From Xanthostigma xanthostigma (lineage: Eukaryota; Arthropoda; Insecta; Raphidioptera; Raphidiidae): 64,000 bases of DNA. A program made the position numbers and the translations under genes. Below, piece after piece: positions 11,491-23,353 of the stretch. The notes under the pieces are model-generated. The model had not been told where the DNA came from and made no database searches. It saw only the letters and a list, made by a program, of their open reading frames with translations. Each line of letters starts with the position of its first letter. Position 1 is the first letter of the stretch. Location: the NCBI GenBank assembly GCA_963575645.1, contig OY754466.1, positions 7,542,001-7,606,000 on the forward strand, in the 5' to 3' direction.

Positions 11491-12372
11491 CAGGGTGAGT
11501 CAGACCTCCCGTATCAGTCGTTTTTTACGAAAACTGTTAGTCGTAGAGAGTTGTGTCAAAAATCTGTATTATAAAAGCCCTAATGAAGAATCGAATGGTG
11601 ATATTTTTTCCCCCCGGAAAGCTTGGCTTCCCTGTTAGTTTGCTCTGGAATGTTCAGAACTCCGGAATGTTAAATGACACGATAGGTCGAAAGTGGTATT
11701 GTTGAAAAGATCTTTAAAAAATAAGCAAGTTTTGTAGGACATTTTTTTTTTGTTACTGCCACCCCTGTTAAGTAATATTCGTTTGAAATTATTAAATTAA
11801 CATGTCAGAATAACAAACTTAAAATTTTAAAAGTCGGCATTTAAAATCTAGTTACCTAATTAAACAATGTCACAAATGTTCAAACTGACTTCAATTTACT
11901 TCTAAACACTGCGGAGCTCTTCTAGATATGTTATGAGTACCTGGAAGTATTTTCCGACAAAGAAAAAACAATTGCAATAATTGAAAACTTATTGTGGCAT
12001 AGTTTAATTAGGTAACTAGATTTTAAATGTCGACTTTTAAAATTAAGAATGTTATTCTGACATGTTAATTTAATAATTTCAAACGAATATTACTTAACAG
12101 GGGTGGCAGTAAGAAAAAAAATATCCTACAAAACTTGCTTATTTTTTAAAGATCTTTTCAACAATACCACTTTCGACCTATCGTGCCATTTAACATTCCG
12201 GAGTTCTGAACACTCCGGAGCAAACTAACAGGGAAGCCGACCTTTCCGGGGGAAAAAAATATCACCATTCGATTCGTCATTAGGGCTTTTATAATACAGA
12301 TTTTTGACACAACTCTCTACGACTAACAGTTTTCGAAAAAAACGACTGATACGGGTGGTCTGACTCACCCTG
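11491..12372. mobile_element. Tc1/mariner-type foldback, arms of about 380 bp
   Basis: Begins CAGGGTGAGTCAGACC and ends GGTCTGACTCACCCTG with a TA dinucleotide on each side, the target duplication of Tc1/mariner elements. The two arms (11491 to about 11868 and about 11995 to 12372) are inverted copies; the loop is only about 126 bp. No transposase is left. Confidence 0.85.
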
Positions 12373-12480
12373 TATACCGAATGATTTATTTCAGTCTGCA
12401 CACGAGGCTGGTTTTGCCGTTTGACTCTCTTCTTTTCAATGTTTTCACTACACTAACATATCAAACAAATTGATTCAATG

Positions 12481-12825
12481 GGAAATTCTAGTAACTAAAT
12501 TTTGCCCTGTCAGCTAACAAAATTCTAATAACTAAGTATCGCCCCGTAACTAAATTTCACCCTGTAACTAAATTTTTCCCTGTCATCTACTAAATGTCGG
12601 CCTGTCAGTTAACGAAATTCTAGTATCTAAATATCGCACTGTAACTAAATTTTGCCCTGTCAGCTAACAAAATTCTAATAACTAAGTATAACTAAATTTC
12701 ACCCTGTAACTAAATTTTGCCCTGTCACCTACTAAAAGTCGGCCTGTCAGTTAACGAAATTCTAGTAGGTATCTAAATATCGCCCTGTAAATAAATTTCC
12801 CTCTGTAACTAAATTTTGCACTTTT
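12481..12825. repeat. Minisatellite with two-level periodicity
   Basis: Short monomers of roughly 19 bp (variants of TAACTAAATTT plus a CCCTGT word) are arranged in a higher-order unit of about 150 bp that starts at 12491 and again at 12641, with a third start at 12787. Confidence 0.8.
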
Positions 12826-13099
12826 TTCAACACAACAGCAACAGGAATCAAATTATCACGTAGAAAAGTTAGTTAAAAAATAAATATATACTGCACTTTA
12901 CTCCTTGCTCTTTTTGTTGAATATTTTGACGTTCATCCAAAAATTGAACTGATGGCGTTAGTGTAAATATAAAAAAAAGTTTCACAAAATAATAGTGTTT
13001 TATCCTAACCCAATTGCACACAAAACTTCCACTAAAGGTTAATAAACGACACATAAATAAATTTACAAGAGCAACTGTAGATATAATACTCCACGTTTA

Positions 13100-13245
13100 T
13101 AGGTTAGGTATTATGATCTATGTGGTTGCCATTATTATTTTATCAGGTGAATAAATATTTATACCGTGGAAGTAAGACAGAATAGATTTATACGTGGATT
13201 ACCAAAACATAATTGTGGTTGGCGAATTGAATTATCGCTATATTT
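13100..13245 (+). repeat. Dispersed repeat W, copy 1
   Basis: Inverted relative of 22935-23080: both carry TTTTATCAGGTGAATAA, then TTTATACC and GGAAGTAA, in the same order. Type of element unknown. Confidence 0.6.
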
Positions 13246-13557
13246 ATCTGAAAAACTACTTATGCTCGGTGAATATGGCAATGCCTGTCTAAAATTTAAA
13301 AGTAACATCACTAAGATTGATGGCTAGCAGGCATTCTTAATTTATACCGTCAGTCTGCTATCTTGAATCACCGACTAGAGTATATTATTAGCATAGGTAC
13401 GTTATCATAGTAATTAAGCAAATTCCAACTATATCGTAGTTCACCACCACCACAAGCTACAAAGGCAGCTGTATATATACAGAATGTTCCTAAACACAGC
13501 AAGCGTTCCGCTCTGTTATTCCTGTAACTAAAATACGTACCGTGACGGCATCTCTGC

Positions 13558-14122
13558 TAGTGATGTGTCGCTCCTATGAGCGAGTCTTCTTGGAGCGGAG
13601 CGAGTCGCTCTTTTTTTGGGAATGACTCACTCCGAGCGCCATTGCTCTGTGCTGAGCTGTTCTGTACTGTTGCATTCGCACATTTACAGAGCGCACACAG
13701 CACAGGCCACAGAGGCACTAGTGAATTTTGCACGTACGGAGTTATCTTTGCTGAGTCATTTAATGTTGAATGACACACTGTAAGTGTAACAGTGACTTAA
13801 ACCATTCACATTGACGTCGTTGACAAAGATATAATATTGTAACAATAAACATTATTATTGTTAAGCTTTTATTATACTTTATAGTTTATCCGAAATGCGA
13901 ATAATACAAGATCAGAATCCTATTAAAATAAGCTCAGAGTGTGTATTGTGCTGTGACTCCTGAGCATGCATGATGACAGTTCACACCTCTGCAGTCTGCA
14001 CTCTTGTGTAGTGCGTACTGTCTAGTGTCGCTCCTTTGAACGACTCGCTCTGAGCGACTCTTTTTAGTGAGCGGAGCGCACGGAACCAGCTCCCAATAAA
14101 GAGTCAAGTGGACACATCTCTA
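13558..14122. mobile_element. hAT-type nonautonomous element Z, copy 1
   Basis: Starts TAGTGATGTGTCGCTC and ends with GACACATCTCTA. The flanking 8-mers ATCTCTGC (13550-13557) and ATCACTGC (14123-14130) match at 7 of 8 positions, as expected for a hAT target duplication. GAGCGAGTC-type words crowd both ends. Other copies lie at 38129-38883 and 52593-53186. Confidence 0.85.
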
Positions 14123-14429
14123 ATCACTGCGTCACGCCAATTGCATGTTTTTAATCCCATCCACATCGAAAATCTATCCTGGGGTTAAAAGTATTACGGG
14201 AACGTGTAATAACATTTTCAGAGGAAAGATGGGGTCTTAAAGCTTATACAAATATGTATATCAAGCAATTAAAGAAAATTTGCATATAGACGTTGAAAAA
14301 TACCACACAAAAATACAAAATTTAAATTAGATTTGTGTAGGCTTTTTTACTAACATGCGGCCCTTCAATTTAAAGTATTTGACATTAATCCTTATGACCT
14401 GTGCCGTCGAGCGTCTATAATTTATAATA

Positions 14430-15260
14430 TCCGTGTATATATTTTTCATATATCTAAAAATTAACTATATCAAGCATTGTCTATTTACTCAATGTACGGT
14501 GAGTGAAGGCACCAAAGCGTATCGAAAATATATCTGCGTCTCTTTTTTCGAAGTAATTCGCTGGTCTCTTCGATGATAGGACTGATGATGTACTTTCATT
14601 CAATCTGAACAAAAAGATATCTCTATTTCATTCTAACAAATTGTAAACGAAGCCTTTGACAGCTGTTAATGCAATTGACACGTCAAAACAGAGCAGTCAA
14701 TAGTATCTCTGTTTCATAAACTTTGCCTTTATCTATGACGTTAGCCAATCAGAACCGAGTTCTTACGACTTCAAAAAAAAGACAGAAATATATCTTTGCA
14801 CCATAATGGTTCTATTGCGATTTTGTCCCTATGCTCGGTATATAATAAAAGTATATAATATTTCCTCATATATCTATTAATTAACTATTGCCTATCTACT
14901 CAATGTGCGGTGAGTGAACGCAACAAAGCGTATCGAAAATATACTTCTTTCTTCGATGTAATTCCCTGATTTCTCCGATGATAGGATTGGTTGATGTACT
15001 TGCATTCAATCTGAATAAATTATCTCTGTTTCAAAAACTTTGTCTTTTTCTATGACGTTAACATGGGCGTACCCAGCTTTTGGCTCAGGAGGGGGTAAAT
15101 TAGAAATGTCTTAAGCCGGGTCCCCCGTGCTTGTTTTGCCCTCCTGGATACGCCAGTGCTTACGCCTTAAAAAAAGACAGAAGTATATGTTTGCACCCTA
15201 ATAGTTCGATTGCGATTTTATTCCTATGCTCAGTATAGAATAAAAGTATACGTATTTTCT
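14430..15260 (+). repeat. Direct tandem duplication of about 415 bp
   Basis: Two units, about 14430-14845 and 14846-15260, share the blocks CAATGTRCGGTGAGTGAA, CAAAGCGTATCGAAAATATA and GATGATAGGA in the same order. The second unit carries a small insertion at 15062-15158. No coding content recognised. Confidence 0.75.
15062..15158. mobile_element. 97-bp TIR element inside the second tandem unit
   Basis: Left end CATGGGCGTACCCAG and right end CTGGATACGCCAGTG are imperfect inverted repeats. The first unit of the surrounding duplication lacks the insert. Confidence 0.6.
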
Positions 15261-15572
15261 AAACTTAGAGACATTTTGTATGACTCCGTTTGTAGGTAGT
15301 ACAGGATGTGACGTAACAGTAGGTTATCGTCATAAACCGTCTTGTGTGTCGCGTCTTCTTGGGTTTAAAGTGATTCGTTCGTTAATAGAAGAACCCTACG
15401 TAAAACTCAATCAATGTATTTGTTCCAGAGCATATTATTTTAAGCAATTTTCAGTGAACGACACTATACAGCTCTAAAGCTACATAGGTCTACTGTAACA
15501 AACGTGACGAAGGGGCGAGTATCATTTAAAAATTGCCATATTTATTGAGGCGTAATACATTTTATTTACCTA
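15261..15572. other. Unclassified spacer
   Basis: A short open frame at 15280-15477 has no recognisable features. I see nothing else. Confidence 0.4.
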
Positions 15573-16068
15573 CTAGCGACCCGGTCCGGCTTCGCCCGAA
15601 TTCGTTTTTGATGTGAAACATCTATAGCCGCACGTAAAACAGATTTCTGGCGTGGCGACGCGTCGCCACGCAATCGACTGTGCGATACCTATAGTGTATA
15701 CTCCACAAGGTATACAGTGTTGTTTACTATTATAATTAAAGTGTGCATTCATCTGTGCATTAAGCACTCGTATATTTGGTGTGTTTGAAGCGCCAGTAAA
15801 TGTAAAATCTACTCTCTTGGTAGATTAAATTATGTTTCACATCTGCCAGGCGTCCCGCGACGGCTCACATTTTTTTCGTCGATTTGTTTGGTCTCCACGA
15901 AAAGCGCTGTAATTTTAACACGATAGCATATAGCATTTGTCCACCCTGAAGGTCGATTCTAAATATTGGTGAAAAACATTTTTTAAATCGGACGAGTAGT
16001 TTCGGAAATTGCTTTCTACATCAAAACTCACAAACTTTACCTCTTTATAATATTAGTACCTATATAGA
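15573..16068 (-). mobile_element. Nonautonomous Helitron (family A)
   Basis: Read on the minus strand it starts TCTATATAGGTACTAATATT and ends CTAG followed by T, with a GC-rich segment just before the end (GGCGAAGCCGGACC). These are the usual ends of short insect Helitrons. A fragment of the same family lies at 58478-58672. Confidence 0.8.
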
Positions 16069-16167
16069 CAATAACCGATCGAGTATGCGTTTAAATAAAT
16101 TCTAATCACTTTTCACAAAAATATCCATGAATTTATATCGTGTTGCGTAATTTTACTTCCTTAGATT

Positions 16168-16668
16168 ATTTAAAGTGGCACATAGACGCTCAATATTATT
16201 GCGCAATATTTGGGTTTGTGCAATATAATTGACCCTGTGTAGACGAGATTGAAAGGTTGCGCAATATATTGTGTGATTTTCAAAACCTTGAAATATATTG
16301 CACAAACGGGGAAATATTGTGCCGTCTGTTGTCAAGATTGCGCAGTTGATCTCAAGTAGCGGTTGTTTCAACAAGTCATCTCAACTACGCCTCATCATGG
16401 GTGACAAAAAAGCCGAAAGACAATTTATTGTTGAATTTATCGAGGTGTATCGTGGTCTTCCGGCTCTGTGGGATGTGAAGTCCAAAGACTATAGTAATCG
16501 TGACAACATGATGACTGAAGTTGTGGTGGGGACTGTTTGCACAAGGTGGCTGTACCGTCTGTGCTCGCAATTGAGCAATATATTGCAAAACCTTCAATAT
16601 CGCCTCCATACAGTACAATTTTTTGCACAAACCAAAATATTGTACAATAATATAGACCGTCTGTGAAC
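16168..16668 (+). mobile_element. TIR element, about 500 bp, carrying a MADF-domain fragment
   Basis: Both ends are inverted repeats of roughly 90 bp built from the words CAATATTATTG, GGTTTGTGC and GCAATATATTG. Between them lies a coding fragment. PIF/Harbinger elements commonly carry a Myb/SANT or MADF-like second protein, so this is the likeliest class, but a clean 3-bp target duplication is not seen. Confidence 0.7.
16397..16525 (+). pseudogene. Truncated MADF-domain coding fragment
   Basis: The ATG at 16397 opens [20 protein letters not shown], followed by [16 protein letters not shown]. This has the MADF pattern of a hydrophobic N-terminal helix, then P-x-LWD, then a K/R-x-Y-x-N/K segment. 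Only about the first 40 of the usual 85 or so residues are present; after that the frame runs into terminal-repeat sequence and stops at 16666. MADF domains bind DNA in Adf-1-like proteins and in PIF-element accessory proteins. Transcription is not implied. Confidence 0.7.
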
Positions 16669-17075
16669 AGCACAGGCGAGCCGAGCTACTGGCGTGCGAG
16701 TACACAATGCGAGCAGCTGCCTACTGTCAAGTCAGCAGCTCGCAACGTGTAAGTCAGCCATTAAACAAAGCACGTTGACTCGACATCGCGACAACTAGCA
16801 TGAGACTGGGCAGCTACTCGAATTATGTGGACAGCACAGGCAAGTCGAGCTACTGGCGTGCGAGTACACAATGCGAGCAGCTGCCTACTGTCAGGTCAGC
16901 AGCTCGCAACGTGTAAGCCAGCCATTTTAATCAAAGCACGTTGACTCGACAACTCGCATGAGACTGGGCAGCTACTCGAATTATGTGGACAGCACAGGCG
17001 AGCCGAGCTACTGGCGTGCGAGTAGCTGCCTACAGTCAGTTCAGCAGCTCGCAACGTGTAAACCAGCCATAACTG
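16669..17075. repeat. Tandem repeat, about 160-bp unit, 2.5 copies
   Basis: Units start at 16669, 16831 and 16989 with ACAGCACAGGCRAG; spacing 162 and 158 bp. The third unit has lost a short internal part and ends early. GC content is much higher than around it. It abuts the MADF element. Confidence 0.85.
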
Positions 17076-17536
17076 GATTCTTATTGGTGACATAACAGTT
17101 TTTTTACCAATGAACGGACTACAATGACATCGCGCAGCTAGAACCAGCTAACATTCTCGATTTATTACCATCTGCATGTTTGCTAAATACGTGCCTGGAA
17201 GTTTTATCTTCTCCAGCAGCACTTAATTTATGTTTAATTATTAATTAAAACATTTTTAATATGTAATGTAATTTTAACTTCGTTAAAATGAAATCCACTT
17301 TTGTAAATCAGTGTTATATATAGAGAACACATTCGCAGCCAGTCTTTTCATCTCTTTGCAATAAAGTAAAAAGTAATTTCATTTCAGTTAAAATTACTTG
17401 CCGTGTTTATGATAAGTTTTTGAAAGCATACCGGCAACTAGCAAGTTAAGAAATGAACATTATAAAATAAACGGGTTATTAAGTTGGCTACCATTAAATA
17501 AATTTCATTTTCTGTGAGAATTTCACAAGTGTATTT
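17076..17536. other. Unclassified spacer
   Basis: AT-rich; I see no gene or repeat that I can name. Confidence 0.4.
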
Positions 17537-17749
17537 TTCATAGAGATATTAGACTAGAATACGCAAGTGAGCCGTGAAATTCAGACAGAGAACAGTTCCT
17601 TATCTCTATGGTAACTAATGATACAAAACAATGCTGATTTGAGTAAACAAATATTTGGTTTTCTGCAGCGTTCTCTCTCTCAAATGAGTATATTTTCACT
17701 TATGGCAAGCATACGAACTAGCGTATTAGTTACTTATATCTCTATGGTA
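17537..17749. mobile_element. Possible 213-bp MITE
   Basis: CATAGAGATATTAG near the left and its inverted relative TATATCTCTATGG at the right enclose about 200 bp, with related words inside. Flanked by T runs. Class unknown. Confidence 0.45.
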
Positions 17750-18555
17750 TTTTTGCAGCTGTAAAATGTTCTGTAAATTTTGAATGTGGATTTCCGATTG
17801 ATCTGGCCTCAGTGTGTGCTGGCAGAAGTTGAGGGCAATGCAAAGATTAGAAACCTATGTCTAGCTGTGTTCCCCAATCGATTGTCCAGCCTTCCAAAGG
17901 TTCCAAATTTTAACTCAAAAGGGAAACGATTTAATGCTTTGAAAGGTGCCGCGTGAACACCCGGTATATAGGGATAGACCTTATACCCCCTTCCAAAAAT
18001 TATATTTTCGAGAAAAAAATATTTTCAGTTTCTAAATGGAAACTTTTTAAATTATATAAAAAAACACAGTGTCGTTGATCTTGTGTGAACACAGATAAAA
18101 TAATATTTTTTTAAGTACTCTTTTTTTTTCTTTTCAGCCCGATTGATCGTAGTCAACTGTGAATAATTTTTCGTTTTTCTTTTGTTTCAGGTATGAACAA
18201 CGTATCCGATTCGTGTATATTTTAACCAATCAATCGTAAGTGTTTTGTACAAATGTTTCATATAATAGTTGACACTATAAAAAATTAATACTAAAAACCT
18301 ATGAACACGATAATTTATGTAATAAGAAATCAGAAATGATCGATTTGTAATCACAAAAACACGGAGTTGATTTATTATTTCAATTTTAAAATTGCAATTT
18401 TTTAACATGAAAAACGCTGTCCGACATGAAGTGTGACGTCAAACTTGCAGTAAACACACATAACCTATATTAACACACACTAGTGAATAAACACTAAATG
18501 AGCCTCGCGTAAACGATACCGAGTCTTACTTACACGTGATTATATACTACAAGTG
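17750..18555. other. Unclassified spacer
   Basis: No gene recognised. A pyrimidine tract ending TTTCAG at about 18190 looks like a splice acceptor, but no coding exon follows. Confidence 0.4.
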
Positions 18556-18948
18556 TTATAAAATGAGCAATACTAGTTTTGCGAATGTTATAATTATTAT
18601 AATGGTGGGATATTCAGTGTAATAATTAAGTAAAAATGCAAGGTGAATTCGAGTCTCAACTAGTTCGGCTATTGGAGGCTTCTGAAACATAGGTAATTAC
18701 CTTACTACACTAAGTGAGGTAAAGAAAGCAAATTTGTTGAAAGCTGAATTAAAACCTCTGTTTGCTAAACAATACAGAAGACTAAATCACTTTGATATAA
18801 TAAGTATCGTTGATGTGGAAAAGTTAATTAAAAAACGCAAAGAAGATTCCGATGCCATACTGGTATTGTCCGTTCAGAAATGGACAGAACTAGTTTTGAT
18901 CAAATGAAAATGCGCAAAACTAGTTTTGCTCATTTTATAACACTCAAT
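18556..18948. mobile_element. 393-bp TIR element with internal coding remnant
   Basis: Ends are inverted repeats of about 28 bp: TGTTATAAAATGAGCAA at the left and TTGCTCATTTTATAACA at the right, each extended by ACTAGTTTTG. The superfamily is not clear; no clean target duplication was recognised. Confidence 0.75.
18637..18907 (+). pseudogene. Protein-coding remnant of unknown family
   Basis: ATG at 18637 opens MQGEFESQLVRLLEASET and then hits a stop. A second frame continues to the stop at 18905 with KKANLLKAELKPLFAKQYRR and, further on, a Lys-rich stretch. The codon pattern and charged helices look like real former coding sequence joined by one frameshift. I do not recognise the family. It lies wholly inside the TIR element, so it may be its own gene or a captured host exon. 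Confidence 0.5.
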
Positions 18949-20327
18949 AGCCGTTTAAATGTAAGATTTCGGGTTTGGGCAATATTCGTTTGTCAAAATT
19001 AGTATTGCGCATTTATTTCGGTCATTGACCGAATTCGGGTATAGACCATAACATATATATTCTAAAATATAGATCACGTCTTGTAGCCTAACTTTTAAAT
19101 AAGTAAAATATCACCCCTTTAACCTGTATAAACCCCTTAAATAGGTACATAAGGTAGATTTAATTTTCTGTCTAAACAATGCAAATTACCTTGTATTATA
19201 TTTTTAATTTTTCAGTGAAATTTAATTTAAATATTTTTTAATTACCATTTTTAACTTTATTAATTAATCAGTGACCGTGTGTGACGAACAATATATTAAA
19301 AATTATTTGAAAAATTTAAAACTTCGATCATCATTTATAATTAGCGAAATTAATTCATAACTTTTTAAAAAATGACCCAGTTTGCCAGTTTCAAACTGTT
19401 TTACATTTTTCAACATCCCCCATGGTGTAGAATGAACTCTAATTTGTGTGCATTTGAGAGAGATATATAGACAGAGGGGAGAGAGAGAGAGAGAGAGGGG
19501 TCTTTTAAAGAGAGAGAGAGGCTGCTAAAATTAATTGAACTGGAATAGAACCAAAACAGTTTTTTCCAATTCACACGAACTGTTTAAACATTCCTATATA
19601 CGTAAATATCACGAACTGTCAAAAATTTTGAAAATACTGCAACAATTTTATACGTGCCAAAAATATAATACATATCTCGACCGTAATAATATTATCACTA
19701 GTGTAGCTGTTAAAACTCTTTAGCTCTCGTTTCAACATGAGTAGTTAACCTCATACGTCACTAGACATATTCACCTAAACTCCTATCTTTCCGTGACGCC
19801 AAATTTCCGATTTATTGTTATTTTTAAATCACAATTTCAAAAGAATGGTGACTCGTAGGGAAAAAAGTATAAGGACAATTCTTGTAGACAGTTGCATGAT
19901 CTACAACTTTTGTCTGACCTATTTTTTAGATAACATTTACCATTTATGAGAAAAATGCAACAAACCGATAGTTTTAACCTTTAACCTTGAATAATAAGGA
20001 TCGATGGGGAATTTTGATATTTCGATTGTCATAGTGTACCTAAGATCTGCACCAATTTTCAGCTCTATGCGAATTATTGTAAACCTACCACTATTTTTTT
20101 TTTCTATTTTGACCGGAGTATTAATTGTACTTTAACCGAAAATCTGACACACGCGGTTTTGCCCTGTGACCACAGATAAAATATATTTGCATGTACGTAT
20201 GTTTGTATAATAGCAGAAGCTTTATGCGCTTTAAAGCTTCAAACAAACAAGAAATGTCGTGACGCGTGGTTTATCTAAATTGCATAATCTCTTCCAGGCT
20301 TCGTCTTGACTAGATTCGGCGCCACAA
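18949..20327. other. Unclassified, with a GA microsatellite
   Basis: A (GA)n tract with interruptions lies at about 19459-19520. The stretch at 19790-20160 has a more even base composition and may be an old repeat. No gene recognised. Confidence 0.4.
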
Positions 20328-20894
20328 TTTATGTAGAGGAGAGGGGGGTATAGTGGGGACTTAACATTCAAGCATACCTATACCAGATAAAATATTATTT
20401 TAACTGAAAATGATGGTTTGACGCATTGTGAACGACTCTGGATATATTTTTCTCGATAACGATAAGAAATCTGAATACATAAATAAAAAATGGCATTTGT
20501 CCTGCTATGCCCCGTATATGGGGGTAAAGTGGAATACCCTAATAGTTTTAATTATCAATCATCGTAAGCTTCTCTTTTTAAACTAAAGAAACAAAAGAAC
20601 AAACAAATCAACGTTACGAATTAAATATACACTGCTACAAAACGAAATATTAACCATCACAATACATAAACAGGTTAGAAAAACAAGTGCTGTTCAATTT
20701 CGCGTGTTTTTTTAACGAAAACACTGATTTCCAGATATATATAGCATAAATGGCTGTCGAAATGCCGTGGATCGCTCATGAAGGACACGCGCCCGACTGA
20801 CGACCAATCAAAGCGAGCCATTTGACACTTTGCACGGCGTTTCATTCGAGCCGCTATGCCCCGCTACACCATTTTACCCCCCTCTCCCCTACAG
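20328..20894. mobile_element. TIR element ending in GGAGAGGGGGGTA
   Basis: Left end AGAGGAGAGGGGGGTATAGT and right end ACCCCCCTCTCCCCTAC are inverted. A related word (GGGTATAGTGGGGACT) occurs at 40552. No coding content; superfamily not assigned. Confidence 0.6.
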
Positions 20895-21337
20895 ACTGTT
20901 TAAAATATATTCTCGAAATGATTTTAACGTTTCGTTTTAGAACAGAACAAAACAAATCATTTAAAAGCTGAAAGTGTGCTTTCACTTGTTTTCAAAATAA
21001 CAATCGATAGAGAATGGCGTGAAATGTGACTGTTGAAAACAAATGGACATCAATAACAAAGGACGGTCGTTGAATTAAAACGTCCAGTAATGTGTGGGAC
21101 AACAATAGAATCGTCAGCTGTCTCGTTTTAACACGTTATACAGATAAACAGAGAAAGGAAACGACTGCGTGGGGATAAAATAAGATGGGAACAGAGGGTT
21201 ATATTTCGTGATACATTTTTGTTTTTTAATATTTATGAAAATGGCTTGACAAAGCTTTCATTAAAACAATACATTTATTAAGCTTCTTTATGGCAGTCCA
21301 TTAATTTCTTTTAAATTGAACGTGATATTGTATACAG
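20895..21337. other. Unclassified spacer
   Basis: AT-rich; nothing I can support. Confidence 0.4.
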
Positions 21338-21715
21338 CAGGGGTGCCCAACCAGTCGATCGTGGCGTAATTTTAAGTAGATCTTTATACTTTATCTATTC
21401 TAACATCCAAAAATTCAATTTTCAAACTAAATCGAAGTATAGTGAAATTTTTATTCAAATTAGATTCAAATTGGACAGTGGCAGCGATCTCATTAAAATT
21501 ACTTCACTATATTCCTAATTTTGTTTCTTTATTTTTTTATATGACTATACTCGATATTGTATAATTTTTATTTCCCACTTAAATGTTTAAATAAACTTTC
21601 TATACTTGCAACGTTATAAAAGCGATTTTTATTTTTTCCCGTATATTGGTAGATCGCGATGACACTATATTTAAAAAAAAGTAGATCGCACCTACTAATA
21701 GGTTGGGCAGCCCTG
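21338..21715. mobile_element. hAT-type MITE, 378 bp
   Basis: CAGGGGTGCCCAACC at the left and GGTTGGGCAGCCCTG at the right are near-perfect inverted ends. The flanking 8-mers GTATACAG and GTATAGGT are similar and fit a diverged hAT target duplication. Confidence 0.85.
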
Positions 21716-21830
21716 GTATAGGTACAGGATTGAACAGAAATAGACTGTAAACTTATAGATGCTCGATAGCAAAGATTATTGGCATCCATCTTTTTTTGAA
21801 TTGCATCTCTTCGCAAACTTCAAAGTTAAA

Positions 21831-22288
21831 GACCGCTGCACACGAGCCTGGATTTGCCGCTAGATTCCTTACTAGATTTGCCTACTAGTGTTCTAGCGCT
21901 GGTTTTCTTAATTGCGCTTTTATGTGTTCGCTTCACACGAGACGTCTTTTCAAGCTTGCTTTGTGGATAGATTTAGTGCGCGCGCAATGACAGTTCAAAT
22001 ATAAACACAGAGCAAAAAATGTATGTTGTCTGACTCTGAGCAGAATGAAGCCATGTTGGTTTGTTAGCGTTTGTTCATGTCGCCCACGTGACAAGATACT
22101 GTTTCCTGATTGGTTCTTGCTCAGAGCAAGCAGAGGACCTTGCAAGAAAATTAGCCCCTGTTCTAATTTTAAAATCTATCTTGTGAGTTAGCAGTCGAGC
22201 CAACAGTGACGTCATTTACAGCCTCGTATCCAGTCTGCCGACTAGCAGAAGTCCAAGCAGTGTTCCAAGCCTCGTGTGCAGCAACCTT
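21831..22288 (-). mobile_element. TIR element P, copy 1
   Basis: Ends GACCGCTGCACACGAG and CTCGTGTGCAGC are inverted. The interior matches, in reverse, 37721-38113 and 60070-60302 (shared words CTCTGTGTTTATA and AGCGCTGG). Superfamily uncertain. Confidence 0.75.
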
Positions 22289-22934
22289 CGATAATATTGC
22301 CTAACGATTCGACACAACTCCAAATAACTTAATAATAAACTATTTCGCAAAATTGTATCAGTTTTTTCTTCTTCCACGCAAACATTCTTTGGTTGATCGC
22401 ACAGTACTTTACTAGATCCTAGTTTATTATTAAAGCAAAAGATAGCGTATTATAATTATGCACATTCAGAATAACAGACAACACAACAGACAAGGACAGA
22501 CTATGTCTGACACAACCCATAACAAGTTAACCTCACTTTTAACTCAACAACTTCTGCTTCGATGACAGTATGAGTCTATAATATACATGGTATATGATAT
22601 AGCTCCTTTTTGCATGGAAATTAGAATACATCTACACCCTTCCAGAACAACGTTCACTTGTTTTCTTCCATGTTTTTTGTTTCTTTGAACGAACGTTAGT
22701 GCAATTTCACACAACATTTAGAATGATAAAAAAATTAACAAAACACACTTTCAGGTTGGTGTAAAGGCAAGCATCCACTGATAAATAAACTTAACAATGG
22801 TGGTTCTTACCCAGGAGCGAATGGGCCTACAGGGATTTTGGGTTTTACCCGGTAGGCCGGAGCTCGCCGATTGCCTATATTTGTTTACTAGTGGGCATAT
22901 TTATCGAACGTAGTTAATTATTTGTTCTTCTGGT
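22289..22934. other. Unclassified spacer
   Basis: No gene or nameable repeat. A GC-richer patch lies at 22815-22875. Confidence 0.4.
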
Positions 22935-23080
22935 AGCTATTCCTCCGAATAAATAGTAATAATTCAATTCACCAAACATAATTATGCTTACTGCAGGTAT
23001 AAATCTGTTCTGTTTTACTTCCAGGGTATAAATAATTATTCACCTGATAAAATTATAATGGCCGCCACATAGATCATATA
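22935..23080 (-). repeat. Dispersed repeat W, copy 2
   Basis: Inverted copy of 13100-13245. It lies next to a foldback element. Confidence 0.6.
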
Positions 23081-23086
23081 AACATT

Positions 23087-23353
23087 GTAATTGAAAAAGG
23101 ATTAAGTAAAATTTTGAAACCCCCCGATTAAAAGGAGGTAAGTAATCAAAGAAAATCCGTCGGGGATGCCATTCGCTGCCCTGAAATTAACCAAATACTA
23201 CAATTTTCAAATCACGTTGGGTATACGTTAATAATTGATATTTTCCTATTCTTAATTCACGGCAGCGAATGGCAGCCCCCGAAAGATTTTCTTTACTTTA
23301 CTCCCTTTTAGTCGGGGGGGTTTCAAAATTTTATTTAATCCTTTTTCAATTAC
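23087..23353. mobile_element. Foldback MITE, 267 bp
   Basis: Arms of about 90 bp pair across the centre: GTAATTGAAAAAGG with CCTTTTTCAATTAC, then CCCCCCGA with TCGGGGGGG, and GCCATTCGCTGCC with GGCAGCGAATGGC. The loop is about 85 bp. Confidence 0.8.

Noticed and set aside
12481..12825. CRISPR-like appearance of short repeats
   Set aside because: The intervening pieces are themselves repeats of the same monomer, and the context is animal DNA.
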